Counted from the stretch's first letter, positions 22,169-32,511 are shown. The stretch is DNA of 64,000 bases from Trichobilharzia regenti (GCA_944472135.2 OX235270.1:118063842-118127841), one strand, 5' to 3'. Numbers and translations: made by a program. Notes: generated from the sequence alone by a model not told the origin.

Positions 22169-22631
22169 TATTGCTTGTAGTTGTCTGTAGAACGCCTCCT
22201 TCTTCTCTTGTTCTGAGACGTTTGTAGGCGCATAGACATTGAATGACTGTAACTTTCCTTCCTTTTGAGTTGAACCTGGCTGTCATTATCCTGGAGGAGA
22301 TTGGTTCCCACTGCATGAGAGCTTTGGTTGCTGTTGGTGACATCATGATGGCCACTCCCTCGGTGTGCTCGTGGTTGTCCTCTGGGTGGCCGGAATAGAT
22401 TACTGTCTCTCCAGTAGGTAGTTGGCACCTTCCAGTTCCGTTCCATCTGCTTTCGCAGATTCCCAACACTTCTATTCTGTACCTTCTCATTTCAGCGGCT
22501 ATCTGGGCAGCCTTTCCAGTTTCGTACATTGTACGAACATTCCAGGTACCCATCCTTACTTTTGCTTTCATCGAAAGAAGGCACATCGGCTGACTGGCTT
22601 CCCGAAGGCTGCTTTCACCAGCCTGCGTCAT
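22168..22631 (-). pseudogene. RTE endonuclease domain, N-terminal part
   Basis: The frame starting at 22631 reads KVRMGTWNVRTMYETGKAAQ, then AAEMRRYRIEVLGICESRW and the GVAIMMSPTATKAL segment. TWNVRTM (N for metal) and ICESRW (catalytic E) are the first two apurinic-endonuclease motifs. A frameshift after the TARFNSK segment near 22265 moves the rest into the frame of the 561-codon ORF. The reading frame past 22168 is a nonsense tail. Confidence 0.8.
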
Positions 22632-22844
22632 TTCACTTTCCCGATTCCAGCGAAAAGTAAGGCTATTGCTTATGTTTTTAGAATTTTTAATATATTTATT
22701 CGTTGAAGTTTCTGTAGCGATTTGGTTGTTTTACAGGGGTGGAGTTGCTAGCACCACGCCCCAACCCTCCCTCTTTACCCGGGCTTGGGACCGGCTAGAA
22801 AACTAGTAAGCTAGTAGCCTAGCAAGCTAGTATCTGGCAAGGTC

Positions 22845-22985
22845 AAAAGAAAACCTCGGAGTACTGGACAGCTGTTTCGTCCTAGTTTGGGACTCTTCAG
22901 CAGTACGCATCCACCGGGATTCGAACCTAGGACTTTCCGGTTACAAGGCGAGCTCGTATACCATTAAGCCACTGGGACCAACGCA
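22845..22985 (-). mobile_element. Family B SINE with intact-looking hammerhead
   Basis: Minus strand: tRNA-like head (about 22908-22982, A-box TGGCTTAATGG, B-box version GGTTCGAATCC with one change) directly followed by a hammerhead at 22861-22906. The body that precedes the head in other copies and the end phrase are missing, so this is a truncated copy with the promoter and ribozyme kept. Confidence 0.75.
22861..22906 (-). ncRNA. Hammerhead ribozyme, full consensus core
   Basis: Minus strand, in order: stem I GTACTG; core CTGAAGA; stem II GTCC, loop CAAACTA, GGAC; core GAAA; stem III CAGCTG, palindromic with no loop; U16.1 and cleavage base as TC; stem I CAGTAC. Stem I pairs in all 6 bp, stem II in all 4. 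Every conserved core base is present. Stem III without a loop is unstable in a monomer, so cleavage is expected mainly in dimers or tandem transcripts, as known for Sm-alpha. Confidence 0.85.
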
Positions 22986-23007
22986 AGGAATGCAAAGAAG
23001 GAAATCA

Positions 23008-23332
23008 TTAGTACTTTAAAAAATGCGAGAAGATTGCTTCTGTTATTTCGACATTCAGTGGAGTACAAACCGAAAAATCAATACCGAGCGATTTTACAAA
23101 ATACGCATTGGTCAGAACTTCCATTTCAGACGGTATATTCGTCTCATCAACACTCTGGTGTTTCAAATTAGAAAAATCTGAATGATGAATTAAGTGAAAA
23201 ATGGAAAAGTTAGCGGAATTTTCCACAATGACAGCATTTGTTTTTTTCACTGTCCACTCCTCAGGCTGCATGATCATCTCGGAAACATTTTCCGCAGTGG
23301 AAAGAATAAACTGCCATATATTTCCATCGCTT
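23008..23332 (-). CDS. Candidate terminal exon of an unknown host gene
   Basis: On the minus strand, an acceptor AACTCCGCAG precedes 107 codons and a stop. The peptide opens SDGNIWQFILSTAENVSEM and includes MQPEEWTVKKTNAVIVENSA; it ends AIFSHFLKY. It lacks similarity to the mobile elements around it and looks like ordinary globular protein. Entry phase is 2. The open frame at 24332-24527 ends in phase 2 with a weak GT donor, so the two could be consecutive exons. I do not recognise the family. A retrocopy or chance frame is possible. Confidence 0.35.
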
Positions 23333-23384
23333 CTGCGGAGTTAATTATGTTAAAAGTTGTAAATGGTTGACAAAAGTTGAGCAT

Positions 23385-23399
23385 ATATATATATATATA
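23385..23399. repeat. (AT)n microsatellite
   Basis: Short AT dinucleotide run. Confidence 0.8.
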
Positions 23400-24331
23400 A
23401 CGAAACAGTTATCCATTTACGAACGTCTTCTGGAGACAGGTCATTTATCTCCGCACGATTTATTTTTTAAACTTACGTGATATGACTGAGTTCAAGCATT
23501 CTAAGTGTCTATGTTTTCATCACTTATGTATAGCTGTTTCACTAGTTACATATTGAAAAATATCTACACTGTTTATTCCATAAACTTTGTACATTCCGTT
23601 AATTCACCTTGGGTCGATAAGGTTATTTTTAGCTCACAGCATTTCGTTTCAATTTGTTGCCTTCATTATTATTATTATTTGAGAGTACTTGACCTATTTT
23701 ATGTCTTCAGATATTAATTTTTGTCTTCAACAACCCATTCTGTATTTCATCTTATCCTGCTACGGTCCCCACCTCTCCCAATTAGCAGCCATGTGGTTTT
23801 CTGTCATGTGCGTGTTAAATGAGCAATTTTAGTTCGACGGATTGCATGGTTTTACGTAATATAAATACAGCTGCACGGTTTGAAGATAAAATTACTGTTA
23901 AAAGGAAAAATATTTCTTCGTTGAATTAACCTTTGTTTTTTCAAGTATTGGTTCTGTTTCTCCTTAATCATATTTAAACCGGTATATTTCCGTTTTTTTG
24001 TTTTCCTGAATGCAGTCATCACCGTGTGTAAATTTTTTACTGGGTTAATCAAGATAAGGTATGGTACACTCAATTGCAGATTAGTTCACAATGTTAAGAA
24101 AATATCCGGTGACAGCCAGCTACAGTCAGTGTCACCAAAAAGGAAGATTATCTAATTCTGCAAGAACTCGAAATGTCCACTTCACTGTGAAGTTATCACT
24201 GGTGGATTTTCTCAGAAGGAACTTAAAGCTCTGGGAATACTACGACAGCACATCCATCCAGCTGAACGACAAATTCTCATCACTTCAAAACCTCTGATTT
24301 AGTATTAAAACGCGGTCTCATTTATTGATAC

Positions 24332-24527
24332 GTATGTGAAACATGAGTATGATGTTTCATATCATCCAGATGAGTAGAGAAAACACTTAAAAAAAGAGGT
24401 GAAATTGTTGAATTTTGTAGAACATTATTTAATGCTACATCTCCCTTATCTACTAGGTGTTTATATACGTCACTAAGCCAGGTAAGCAAATTCTCGTTTT
24501 TCATAGGTTCGTATTTGATGAAGTACA
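24332..24527 (-). CDS. Candidate internal exon upstream of 23008-23332
   Basis: The minus-strand peptide YFIKYEPMKNENLLTWLSDV continues to YKHLVDKGDVALNNVLQ and the FLSVFSTHLDDMKHH segment. Possible borders are AACAAAG before and AC|GTATCA after; both are weak. Joined to 23008-23332 the frame stays open (the junction codon becomes ACA). Without expression data this is speculative. Confidence 0.28.
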
Positions 24528-24529
24528 CT

Positions 24530-25320
24530 TTGTTACACAGGAATCATTCATATTATACCACCTCTAATGTGCAATTATATTCTATATTAGTGCTTCAGTT
24601 ATGTTCATTTATTACACATCAGTGTTGTAAATAATGATGTGTTTGCACCGGTCCACTTGTTTCTGTGGGGGGTACACATATCAACAGCACCCACTGGACT
24701 CTGTTTAAATATACGTATGAAACGGCTTGACTTCAGAAAAGAGAATACAGATCAACTGGAACAGTATATTGATTTATCAATAGCGAATTATTTCAGCAAA
24801 AATATATGAAGTGATATTGAGCAGCTCAAAGTGTTTCTGCTTATATCCTGAACTTCGCATTCAAAAGATTTTTTATTCAATCCCTTTTTACTGTCACAGA
24901 AAAAGTTTGAAAAGTTTTTTGTCAACTTTCAAATTGTGCCTGGCTTATTTGAATTTTTTCCTGTTGATCTGTCACATTTAAAGTCCGACACACTCCTTTT
25001 CGTGAATTTAATATCGATGCTGCCGAAATCTTATCACCGAGTAATGCAATTTTGAATTATATTTTTAAGAGGAAGGGAAACACACAAAAACATACCTAAA
25101 ACAAATTTGGAGCATTGTGACAAATCAAATAACTCAGTTAAACAGACTTCACAGCCATCACCTTCTTAAGGGATGGTACTCCTGGAAATTCCTGTAGATT
25201 TTAGACCTTGAAGAGAGGTCAAAAGAATCCAGTATCCTCAAGGCATCTAGTGTTCCAAAAGAACAAAGATGTTCTTCCCCACAGACCTTTTCCGTGAAAT
25301 GTGAAGAGAACTGAATGTAA
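24530..25320. other. Non-coding AT-rich stretch
   Basis: No gene or repeat recognised between the candidate exon and the LINE tail. Confidence 0.4.
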
Positions 25321-25784
25321 TAATTTAATAATTTATTTTACTTTATTCCAAAAACAGTACTTATAATACAGAATGGAATTCTCAGCATTTGTCACAATAG
25401 TGCATCTGATTTACTTAAAATATAAATAAAATTAAAAATTAAAACAAAATTAACCAGGTGAATTTGTCCACATTTACAATATAAAGTCAAAAATATTCGA
25501 AGTACAAAATGAGAATAATAAATACAATAATAATAGTGAGTTTGTTTCAAACAGTATTGTCGATTCAGTTTGAAAATTTTATCATGTTGCTATAGAGTAT
25601 TCAATCTAATGTTCTGTTGATGTAGTACAGTGAGGGGAAATACAAAATTAACAGTTCTAACACAGCTTAAACGATGTTCACACTTATGAAAAATAAATAA
25701 ATGAAAACAAAAAATTGAGAGGATTATAAACATAAGAAATACAATAACAATAAAGTTTCGTACTGTAAGGGTGGAAGAAATGGT

Positions 25785-26051
25785 TTATTTAGTAGTGCAA
25801 AGAAGGTTAGTTAGTTCATGCCTGACACCATTTTCATCACATAAAATACGTGCTAAATATGGTATAGTGGAATTTTTATACTTAGACGTACGTGCGCAAA
25901 TTCTTCTAAAAAGACTTCCTGTTTTACCTGAGGAGACACAAGGTTGGAGCTGAGGGTAGAGTGGGTGCTCACAGTCTGACAATATTCCTTTAGCAAATTT
26001 GCTGCATGACATCAAGTGCCTATCAGTGACAATGTCAACGATATGGCCCAA
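25785..26051 (-). pseudogene. CR1-like C-terminal domain
   Basis: The frame includes SDCEHPLYPQLQPCVSSGKT and RICARTSKYKNSTIPYLAR, a C-terminal signature shared with the copy at 29221-29505. It marks the end of the LINE ORF. The 3' UTR lies between it and 25325. Confidence 0.7.
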
Positions 26052-26427
26052 TGGGATACCACTCGTCCTACCGACAGTCTTCAGAGTTCTACAAAGTATG
26101 ACATATTCTTTTTAAAGCAATCCAGGAAAGAATAAGGGTGAACAGTAAAGAAGAATAGATAAAATACGCGAGTTGACAAACTGTGAGAGGAGGGGTTGGG
26201 TTATGCCTGAGTGCCTCGGCTTCTTAATGTAAAAGGTCAGACGAAATATTCTTTTAGAAATCGCTAAGACATGGGAAGACCAGGATAGGTAGGTCAGAAG
26301 AAAGAATTAATCCAAGATACTTAACTTCAGACTTGATTTCTATATCAGTGTCATCAATTTTGCAAGGGTCATAGGAAACAACGGCTTCGTTTAACTTTTG
26401 TTTACATCGGAAACTGAAATTAACAGT

Positions 26428-27390
26428 CTAGCATTTGGAAGGATTTAGTTTAAGGCCGTTACACGAAGACCATTTGCTAATTCCTGATAGAAAGCTGTTC
26501 ATCTTAGTGCAGTCTAGCTGGGACTTAACAGACATTGAAATAGTAAGATCGTCGGCATACTTAACAAAGTTCATTTCATCAGAGCGGGGCAAGTCATGCA
26601 AGAAGAAAGAAAACAGAAAAGGAGAAAGGACAGCACCTTGAGGGACACCAGCATCAGTTAACAAAGAAGTTGACGACTTTCCCTGTCATACAGTGTACTG
26701 CTTTCTTCCTGAGAAACAAGAATGCAGCCATTTGACAATCCAACAGTTAGTTTGAGTTTCAGCAAGCTTGCTTAACAAAATGTCCCTAGGTACTGAGTAA
26801 TCTAGGAAGGTGCAGCGAACAAATTTAGCCCCCTTGTCTAAGCTGGAGACAATGTTATCGTACAAGACTGCAACTGCATCTAAAGTACTTCTGCTGTGTT
26901 TACAAACGAATTGTTTAGGATCGTTAAAGGCTTTAAGTGAAGGTTAAAGATTAAGTAAGAGTAACTTTTTCGTGGCTTTTAGAAAAGGAGACGTAATAGC
27001 AATAGGTCTAAATTTAAAACATGTTCCAGTAGACGACTTAGGGATAAGTACAATTTTGATGTCCTTCCAAACGGCTGGCACAACATTTCTGGAAAAAGAT
27101 TCGTTAAATATGTCCATGAGAGGATAACACAGGATGTCTGCACATTTTTTACGAATAACACTAGGCAAACCGTCTGGGTCCAGGCTACAAGAAGGGTTCA
27201 GAGACTGGAGACACTTTTGAACATCATTTGTATTGAAACCAGGGAAGCAAGTTTCATTGACACTTGTGACACTAGAAAGTTTGGCATTTGTGGGAGAATA
27301 TATGAAAGAATTGTTTAGTGTGCAAACATCAAAGGAATAAGGAATACTATTCACCTGCTTACCACCAGTAATTTCTTTGAAAGTTTCCAT
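26428..27390 (-). pseudogene. CR1-like reverse transcriptase, broken
   Basis: The first frame (27390-26944) has SLDPDGLPSVIRKKCADIL, VPAVWKDIKIVLIPK and the FRPIAITSPFLKA segment. A stretch in another frame reads AKFVRCTFLDYSVPRDILL, where the usual LDYSSAFDSVPR is shortened so that the motif A aspartate region is damaged. Next, after an internal stop, GVPQGAVLSPFLFSFF and the catalytic KYADDLT are intact. The last frame runs GLKLNPSKC before a stop. Confidence 0.75.
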
Positions 27391-27790
27391 ATATTAGACG
27401 CATTTTTACAGGATAGAAACTTTTGGTTGTAAATTGAATTTAATCTGTGCATTTCAGATTTTATTAGGATGTTAATTCTTTTCAAACCAGTATTATCCTT
27501 CATTTTATATAGCTTTTCTTTTTGTCTGCGAAGCATTTTGAGTCGAGGGGGGGAGAAACGGTCAAATCTGATGAAGAGCGTTTCTCTGGGACAACAGGTG
27601 ACAAGACGAAATTTGAGATAACTTGTAATATTAGAGATTGTGTCATCAAGAGAGTCTTCATTAAACAGGTCCCACCTTGTGTCTTTGAGCATGCCCTTAA
27701 GATTCTGAACATTCTCCAAAGAGTAACATACATGTACAGTTTTCTTGGGGAAGTGTGAAAAAGTTCGCTTGTGTAACTTTCCATAAATTT
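27351..27790 (-). pseudogene. CR1-like linker between endonuclease and RT
   Basis: The minus-strand frame with SLENVQNLKGMLKDTRWDLF and CPRETLFIRFDRFSPPRLK matches the linker position. It contains the P-P-x-L..L/R..K pattern common before CR1 RT domains. It is in a different frame from the endonuclease. Confidence 0.6.
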
Positions 27791-27818
27791 TGGGTAGGAC
27801 CTGTGCAATACAATGATC

Positions 27819-28475
27819 TCAGTTAAACAGTGGGGCTCTTTTACGAGCTTCGTATATTCCACGGTCTTGTATAAAAACAAGATCAAGGGAATTATCCAGT
27901 CTGGTGGGAAAGTTGAAGACATTTTCATGATCTACCACTGTGAGAAAGCTGTAGTCATATGAATTAAAATCGCCTGTGACTATGAACAATGTGTTTTCAA
28001 AAGAGGAGGCAGCGAAAATAGTGAATTCATCAGCAAACATAGACAGTTCTGAAGTGCTACAACAAGGTGTGACATAAATGTTTGTGATATAAATGAATTT
28101 GTATTTAGATAGGTCTTTAGGTCGACATTTGACAGTTATACAGTCAATATTATCATTTGAGAATTTAAAACAGACGTTGTTGGCAACAGACCACTGAGAA
28201 TTGATAAAAGTAGCAACACCACCACCTCGCTTCTTCCTTGAACTACTTCGGTCTTGACTGTACATATTGAAACCATTCAGTAAGATTAAATTATCATCAT
28301 ATGAATCGTGCAGCCAAGTTTCTTGAAGCGTTATTACACTTGTATTACGATAAATATCTGAACATAATAGAGCGTCCAGGTAATTAATCTTGTTCGATAA
28401 TGACCTGCAATTTGTGCTCATAATCACAGGAACAGTCATCTGATACATTGGAGTACACTTTAAGGATTTTGCCAT
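27819..28475 (-). pseudogene. CR1-like endonuclease domain
   Basis: A 218-codon frame: MSTNCRSLSNKINYLDALL (metal-binding N), VITLQETWLHDSYDD (catalytic E), KKRGGGVATFINSQWSV, IYVTPCCSTSE, FIVTGDFNSYDYSFL (D-x-N) and FPTRLDNSLDLVF. The frame breaks in the expected SDH region, after RDRGIYEARK-like sequence, which is the end of the domain. It would cut target DNA. Confidence 0.8.
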
Positions 28476-28520
28476 CCAACATGATGCTTTTTCTTAAGGT
28501 TATTATATACTCGTAAATCA

Positions 28521-28694
28521 GAACAAGACATATAAGCGAACAATATTGTTTTCAATTAGATCTTCTTCAGGCTTTACTCTAATTTACATAGACTTATATA
28601 TATAAAATTTTAACCAATGACGGTGATTTTGTGGATCAAATAATAATAGTAATCATAATAATAAAAGTAATAATAATGTGGTAAATGTTTTGAA
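28521..28694 (+). repeat. Left inverted arm
   Basis: Starts GAACAAGACATATAAGCG and ends GTAAATGTTTTGAA. It is almost identical to the reverse complement of 29551-29724, which implies a young insertion or ongoing gene conversion. Confidence 0.9.
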
Positions 28695-28893
28695 CGAAGT
28701 TAATAACGATGATTATAATAATAATAAAATATTGTTAATATGGCTTATATAGGTGATAAGAATAACAAAGTTGGTATATGCATATATGTAGACAATTATC
28801 GTTCCATTTGATTTGACCTAATTTATTTATTTATTGAATTGCCTTATTAACAATATTTTGTTATTATTATAATCATCGTTATTAACTTCGTTA
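28692..28893. repeat. Nested inverted repeat
   Basis: AACGAAGTTAATAACGATGA at 28693 onwards is mirrored at 28846-28893, about 50 bp per arm with a spacer of about 100 bp. Confidence 0.8.
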
Positions 28894-28894
28894 A

Positions 28895-29545
28895 ATAAAT
28901 AAATTTTTGCTTTATTCCAAAAACAGTACCAATGATACAGCAAAGAATTTTCAGCATTCAGTACAATATTGCATCTAATTTACTCAAAAACGACAAAAAA
29001 ATTAAAAATACACATTACATAACAGTAATAAAACGATTGTTATAGCAGCTACATAGCAAAATACTGTATGCAATACGGAGAAAAATATGCATAAAGTACA
29101 AAATTGTAGTAATAATAGTAATACCAACTAAAATAAAATAGCAGAGTAACAGTTAAACGATAGAAAGTGTGACACCATAAAATACAGAAAGATGAACGAT
29201 GAAAGGGTCGATTTACTGTGCTAATTACATAGTAACTTATAAGTTTCACGTCTAACAGAGTCTTCGTCACATAAAGTACGGGCTAAATAGGGTATTGTAG
29301 AATTTCCATACTTAGTGGTACGAGCATATAACTTTTTATATTGACTTCTCGTCCTACCTGATGAGATACAAGGGGACAGGTGTGAATAAAGGGGGTGCAG
29401 AGGGTCTGACAGTATAGCCTTTGCCCATTTCGTACAGGAATTTATATGCCTCTCGACTATAGTATTAGCGAGCTCATGCAGTGGCAGACCACAAGCTCTA
29501 CTCACAGCATTTAATACTCTTCGTAATATGATATAAACATTTTCA
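28895..29545 (-). pseudogene. 5'-truncated CR1-like LINE nested in the fold-back
   Basis: Tail near 28895-28990 matches the tail of the 25.3 kb copy (CTTTATTCCAAAAACAGTAC). The frame 29505-29221 gives SDPLHPLYSHLSPCISSGRT and LYARTTKYGNSTIPYLAR, the same C-terminal domain. Only the last 95 or so codons and 3' UTR were inserted. Confidence 0.8.
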
Positions 29546-29550
29546 AAACA

Positions 29551-29724
29551 TTCAAAACATTTACCACATTATTATTACTATTATTATTATGATTACTATT
29601 ATTATTTGATCCACAAAATCACCGTCATTGGTTAAAATTTTATATATATAAGTCTATGTATATTAGAGTAAAGCCTGAAGAAGATCTAATTGAAAACAAT
29701 ATTGTTCGCTTATATGTCTTGTTC
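29551..29724 (-). repeat. Right inverted arm
   Basis: Reverse complement partner of 28521-28694. It ends ATATGTCTTGTTC. Confidence 0.9.
29667..29714 (+). ncRNA. Possible hammerhead-like motif in the inverted arm
   Basis: Plus strand: AAGC, core CTGAAGA, AGATCTAATT as a poor stem II, core GAAA, palindromic ACAATATTGT, TC, GCTT. Stem I pairs 4 bp and stem III 5 bp. Stem II has a mismatch and a 2-nt loop. PLE terminal repeats are known to carry hammerheads. The left arm holds the mirror copy. Activity is uncertain. Confidence 0.4.
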
Positions 29725-29769
29725 TAATATTATAAATGGGAATATTTAAAGATTTACTCGTAAATCATC

Positions 29770-30400
29770 AGGTTGAAAATATTTTAAATAATCGCGAGAG
29801 TAAGTAAAACGATTTGGACACATAACTGAATAATTAAAACAAAATAAATCCAAGTAAACAGATGCTATGTAAGTGACAGAAAATTTTGGTAGCCCGAGGT
29901 TTAAGCAGTCCACCGTTATGCGTCATCCAAATGGATTTGAATACATACACTCATTTTAAAGTGGTGTTTAAACAGGATACTCATCCTCTTGGCACTGATT
30001 TGACAAACATGCAGTTACTAAATAGGATCATCACGGTGCTTTAAAATACAACTCACCATTATCAAAAATAATCTAGTCACAAATTAATCGGCAGTATTTT
30101 GTTGAAAAATATAACCTACTTGCAATTTAAACAGTAGTATGAAAAAGCACAAAAAGTATATTGGAAATGAATACGTGAATGTCAATAATATTCATCAATA
30201 CCTAGTTCATTATATCTTTTACATTTTTAAGAACAGATTGATCTCCAGGTACATATGAATGAATAGTAAGTTTCGTTTGTTTAGAAGAAGGGGTAATTAG
30301 GGAGAACAACTGTCATTAGAGGGACTCATATTCTAGAAAGGGTCAAAAAATGAGACTGAACGTGTATCTGACTAATTTGTAATACAATAAAAGACTAAAT
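29770..30400. other. Non-coding AT-rich stretch
   Basis: No gene recognised. Confidence 0.4.
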
Positions 30401-30403
30401 AGT

Positions 30404-30700
30404 TTGAATCCCTTCTCTGTGTCATTACATAGACAAACAGAACTACTAATCAAAATGTTCACAGTTCCAGAAAATGACTGTGGACCTGATCCATCTCCTT
30501 TTTACCTTTTCACTAGGTCGGAACATCTCAGAGGACATAGCAGAAGAGTTCAAAAGCTAAGGAGGTACTATATAACTGTGGTATACTGGTTCTCCCACCA
30601 AGTCATTAACTCTTGACCCAAACCTCCAGAAGAAGTGGCGTCTGAAACCTAAATTGACTTCTCCGGGAAACGATTAGACAAACACCAATAATTATTACAG
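30404..30700 (+). pseudogene. LINE RT C-terminal remnant
   Basis: The translation has LLIKMFTVPENDCGPDPSPF and the TRSEHLRGHSRRVQKLRRYY segment, then in the same frame after a stop PPEEVASET and a KRLDKH-like end. It resembles the C-terminal W.LP.EVV....F...LD pattern of trematode LINE proteins. It has one or more stops and no RT core nearby. Confidence 0.45.
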
Positions 30701-30704
30701 AAGG

Positions 30705-31940
30705 ATTAACACAGACTTGAAGCCTTCTATCCTCAACGCGAAATTTGAATCTGAACTGTTTTCCACGAATACTTATCCAGGTTCTACTGCTATAAATCCT
30801 CTAATTTTAGAATACAATAGCCAATAAAGGTAAGGCAAAATTATACCGAAAATTGTATCTTGGTACAGGTAAAGGATGGAATAATAGTCAGTTAGTTTTG
30901 GTAATCATTAAAATCCATAAAAAATGTATGGTGAATAAGAGCATGGCATAAAATGAAGCGAAATGGTTCAGTGATGTGGTTTTATATCTATAATCAACAA
31001 AATCTTCAGGTCTCAAGGCTTCATTTATAGTCAGTGGTGAGAGTGACAACATGAACACTACGGAGAGAAGAAAACCCACTGCACAGGGGATAAGCTAGAT
31101 GTAAGTTCAAGGAGTCATAGGTAACGGTAACGCTGACAAAACATTAATGATGGTGTAGTTATAACATAGTTGTGCTATTAGAGAAGAATTATGAATTAGT
31201 GAAGAAGTTAATAAAATGGATCCAACAACAAATGTGGGGAGTATTACCTGAACTCAAGAGTAACAGACTTAACAAGATTACTATTTGATAAAGACATAAA
31301 ACATTAATATTCTTAACTGGTCGCTAGCCTAGTTTCAAAGAAGACAGCCTTCATGAATCTGGAATTCAAAGGTGATCAAACTTCAGGTAGGCTCAAAGAA
31401 CATCTCTGTAAATTAGTAAGACATTATTTGAAGTGAAAATTCAAATGACCTTTACAAATCAGAATTTATTCTCCATTTGTGTAAAAATAAGCTGCCTCAC
31501 CTGGACGTCTTGATGTGCATTTGTCAGTTTACCTTCTCTAGTAGAGGAAGGTATATCTGCACACATGGGATAGGGATTTAAAGTGTTATTTATCAGTGTG
31601 CATAGAAGAGTGTTATCGACTTTATTGCAGGTAAAGTTAAACAAGGCAGCTGGACATACTTTTTTACTTTCACTCCGATTAGCTTACCTAACTTCTGAAC
31701 AAGAGATAAGCAATAATGTTACAGTTAGGTAAACCTTAGATTTTGACGTAGAACTGCTTGTTATATACAATAATGATAATCTCCCCCGCCCCAAAAAAAA
31801 CTTACAATGCAAATCCGAAATTTCACAAACTACTCATGTTTGGCTTCTTTCTCCCTACTCCATGTTTGGTTTATTAATTGACGATTTCCACCATACCTTC
31901 GTTGTTTGCAACCTCATCAGTAACACGAAGTTATACTATG
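30705..31940. other. Non-coding AT-rich stretch
   Basis: No gene or repeat recognised. Confidence 0.4.
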
Positions 31941-31956
31941 GTGGTGTGATACAGAC

Positions 31957-32486
31957 AATGTGTGCCAACGGAATATTATTCTCACATATTCCCACAGTTC
32001 AATTTGGCACTTTGAATTTAACACGGAGGTCTTTAACGCGTTACCCTCCAAAAAGCCAGCAAGGTATGATGGGTTCTTCAGGTCCAACCCCAGTACCTCC
32101 TCCAGTCGGTTGTGGCGGCGCTATTGTTCCACAACTTGGATATGGTGGTGCTGCAGATAGGGGCTATGGTGGTTCAGGTGGGTGTGACGGACCCGGTGGA
32201 TTTGACAATTGAGGCTTCACCACTCTAAGCACGGTGCCGATATGGATGACCTGCCAGAGGACTTGTTGTCCAGGTCGACCAAGGGGGGGCGGACCGGCCC
32301 ACGATGGAATCCCAGCAGGCAAAAGTACCCGCATAGTGTGGTAGCAGGGTAGCGCCTGTGGATGGTGGCCATGTGACAGCCCCGTTGATGCGTAGAGAAA
32401 AACTCATAAAAGATCTCCGTGATAAATTCAAAGTGCCGAATTGAACTGTGGGAATATGTGAAAATAGTATTCCGTTGGCTCACATT
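31957..32486. mobile_element. Fold-back unit with 79-bp inverted arms
   Basis: Arms 31957-32035 (AATGTGTGCCAACGGAATA at the outer edge) and 32408-32486 are inverted copies with a handful of differences. The 372-bp centre is unusually GC-rich for the window and holds a Gly-rich frame on the plus strand. No transposase is present, so it would be non-autonomous. Class unknown. Confidence 0.65.
32042..32212 (+). pseudogene. Gly-rich reading frame inside the fold-back
   Basis: Open frame past the left arm: PPKSQQGMMGSSGPTPVPPP, then GCGGAIVPQLGYGGAADRGY and GGSGGCDGPGGFDN, stop. The composition suggests a captured C-terminus of a Gly-rich host protein, or GC-rich chance sequence. The in-frame Met upstream lies within the inverted arm, so no natural start is evident. 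Confidence 0.3.
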
Positions 32487-32511
32487 ATTTGTAACATAAT
32501 TATTATTATTT

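Larger units (their letters stand above)
19562..22810 (-). mobile_element. RTE-clade non-LTR retrotransposon, nearly full length, disrupted
   Basis: On the minus strand: 5' UTR-like sequence (22810-22632), an apurinic endonuclease domain (from 22631), RT (to about 20390) and C-terminal domain (to about 19590), ending in an AATAATAAATAAAATAA tail near 19562. Motifs fit the SR2/SR3/Perere-3 type RTE elements of schistosomes. At least three frame lesions are visible (near 22265, near 20483 and at the FADD motif), so it cannot code for its own movement. It is one of at least five RTE copies in the window. Confidence 0.85.
25325..28500 (-). mobile_element. CR1-like non-LTR retrotransposon, long but decayed
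   Basis: The minus strand shows an endonuclease near 28475, then linker, RT, and a C-terminal domain ending near 25785. A 3' UTR follows, ending in a TTTGGAATAAAGTAAAATAA-type tail at about 25325. A truncated sister copy (28895-29545) shares the C-terminus and tail. Several frameshifts and stops separate the domains. The 5' end lies within about 10 bases of the fold-back element starting at 28508. Confidence 0.8.
28508..29767. mobile_element. Fold-back Penelope-style element with 13-bp target duplication
   Basis: Inverted arms 28521-28694 and 29551-29724 are 174 bp each with only about two differences. The direct 13-mer TACTCGTAAATCA flanks the unit at 28508-28520 and 29755-29767. On the right, 30 nt (29725-29754) lie between arm and duplication, like the short extra tail described for PLE ends. 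Inside are a second nested inverted repeat (28692-28742 and 28846-28893) and a truncated CR1-like LINE. No PLE protein remains, so the assignment rests on structure. Confidence 0.6.

Noticed and set aside
24091..24297. 68-codon plus-strand frame
   Set aside because: Opposite strand to the candidate exon series and no independent support.
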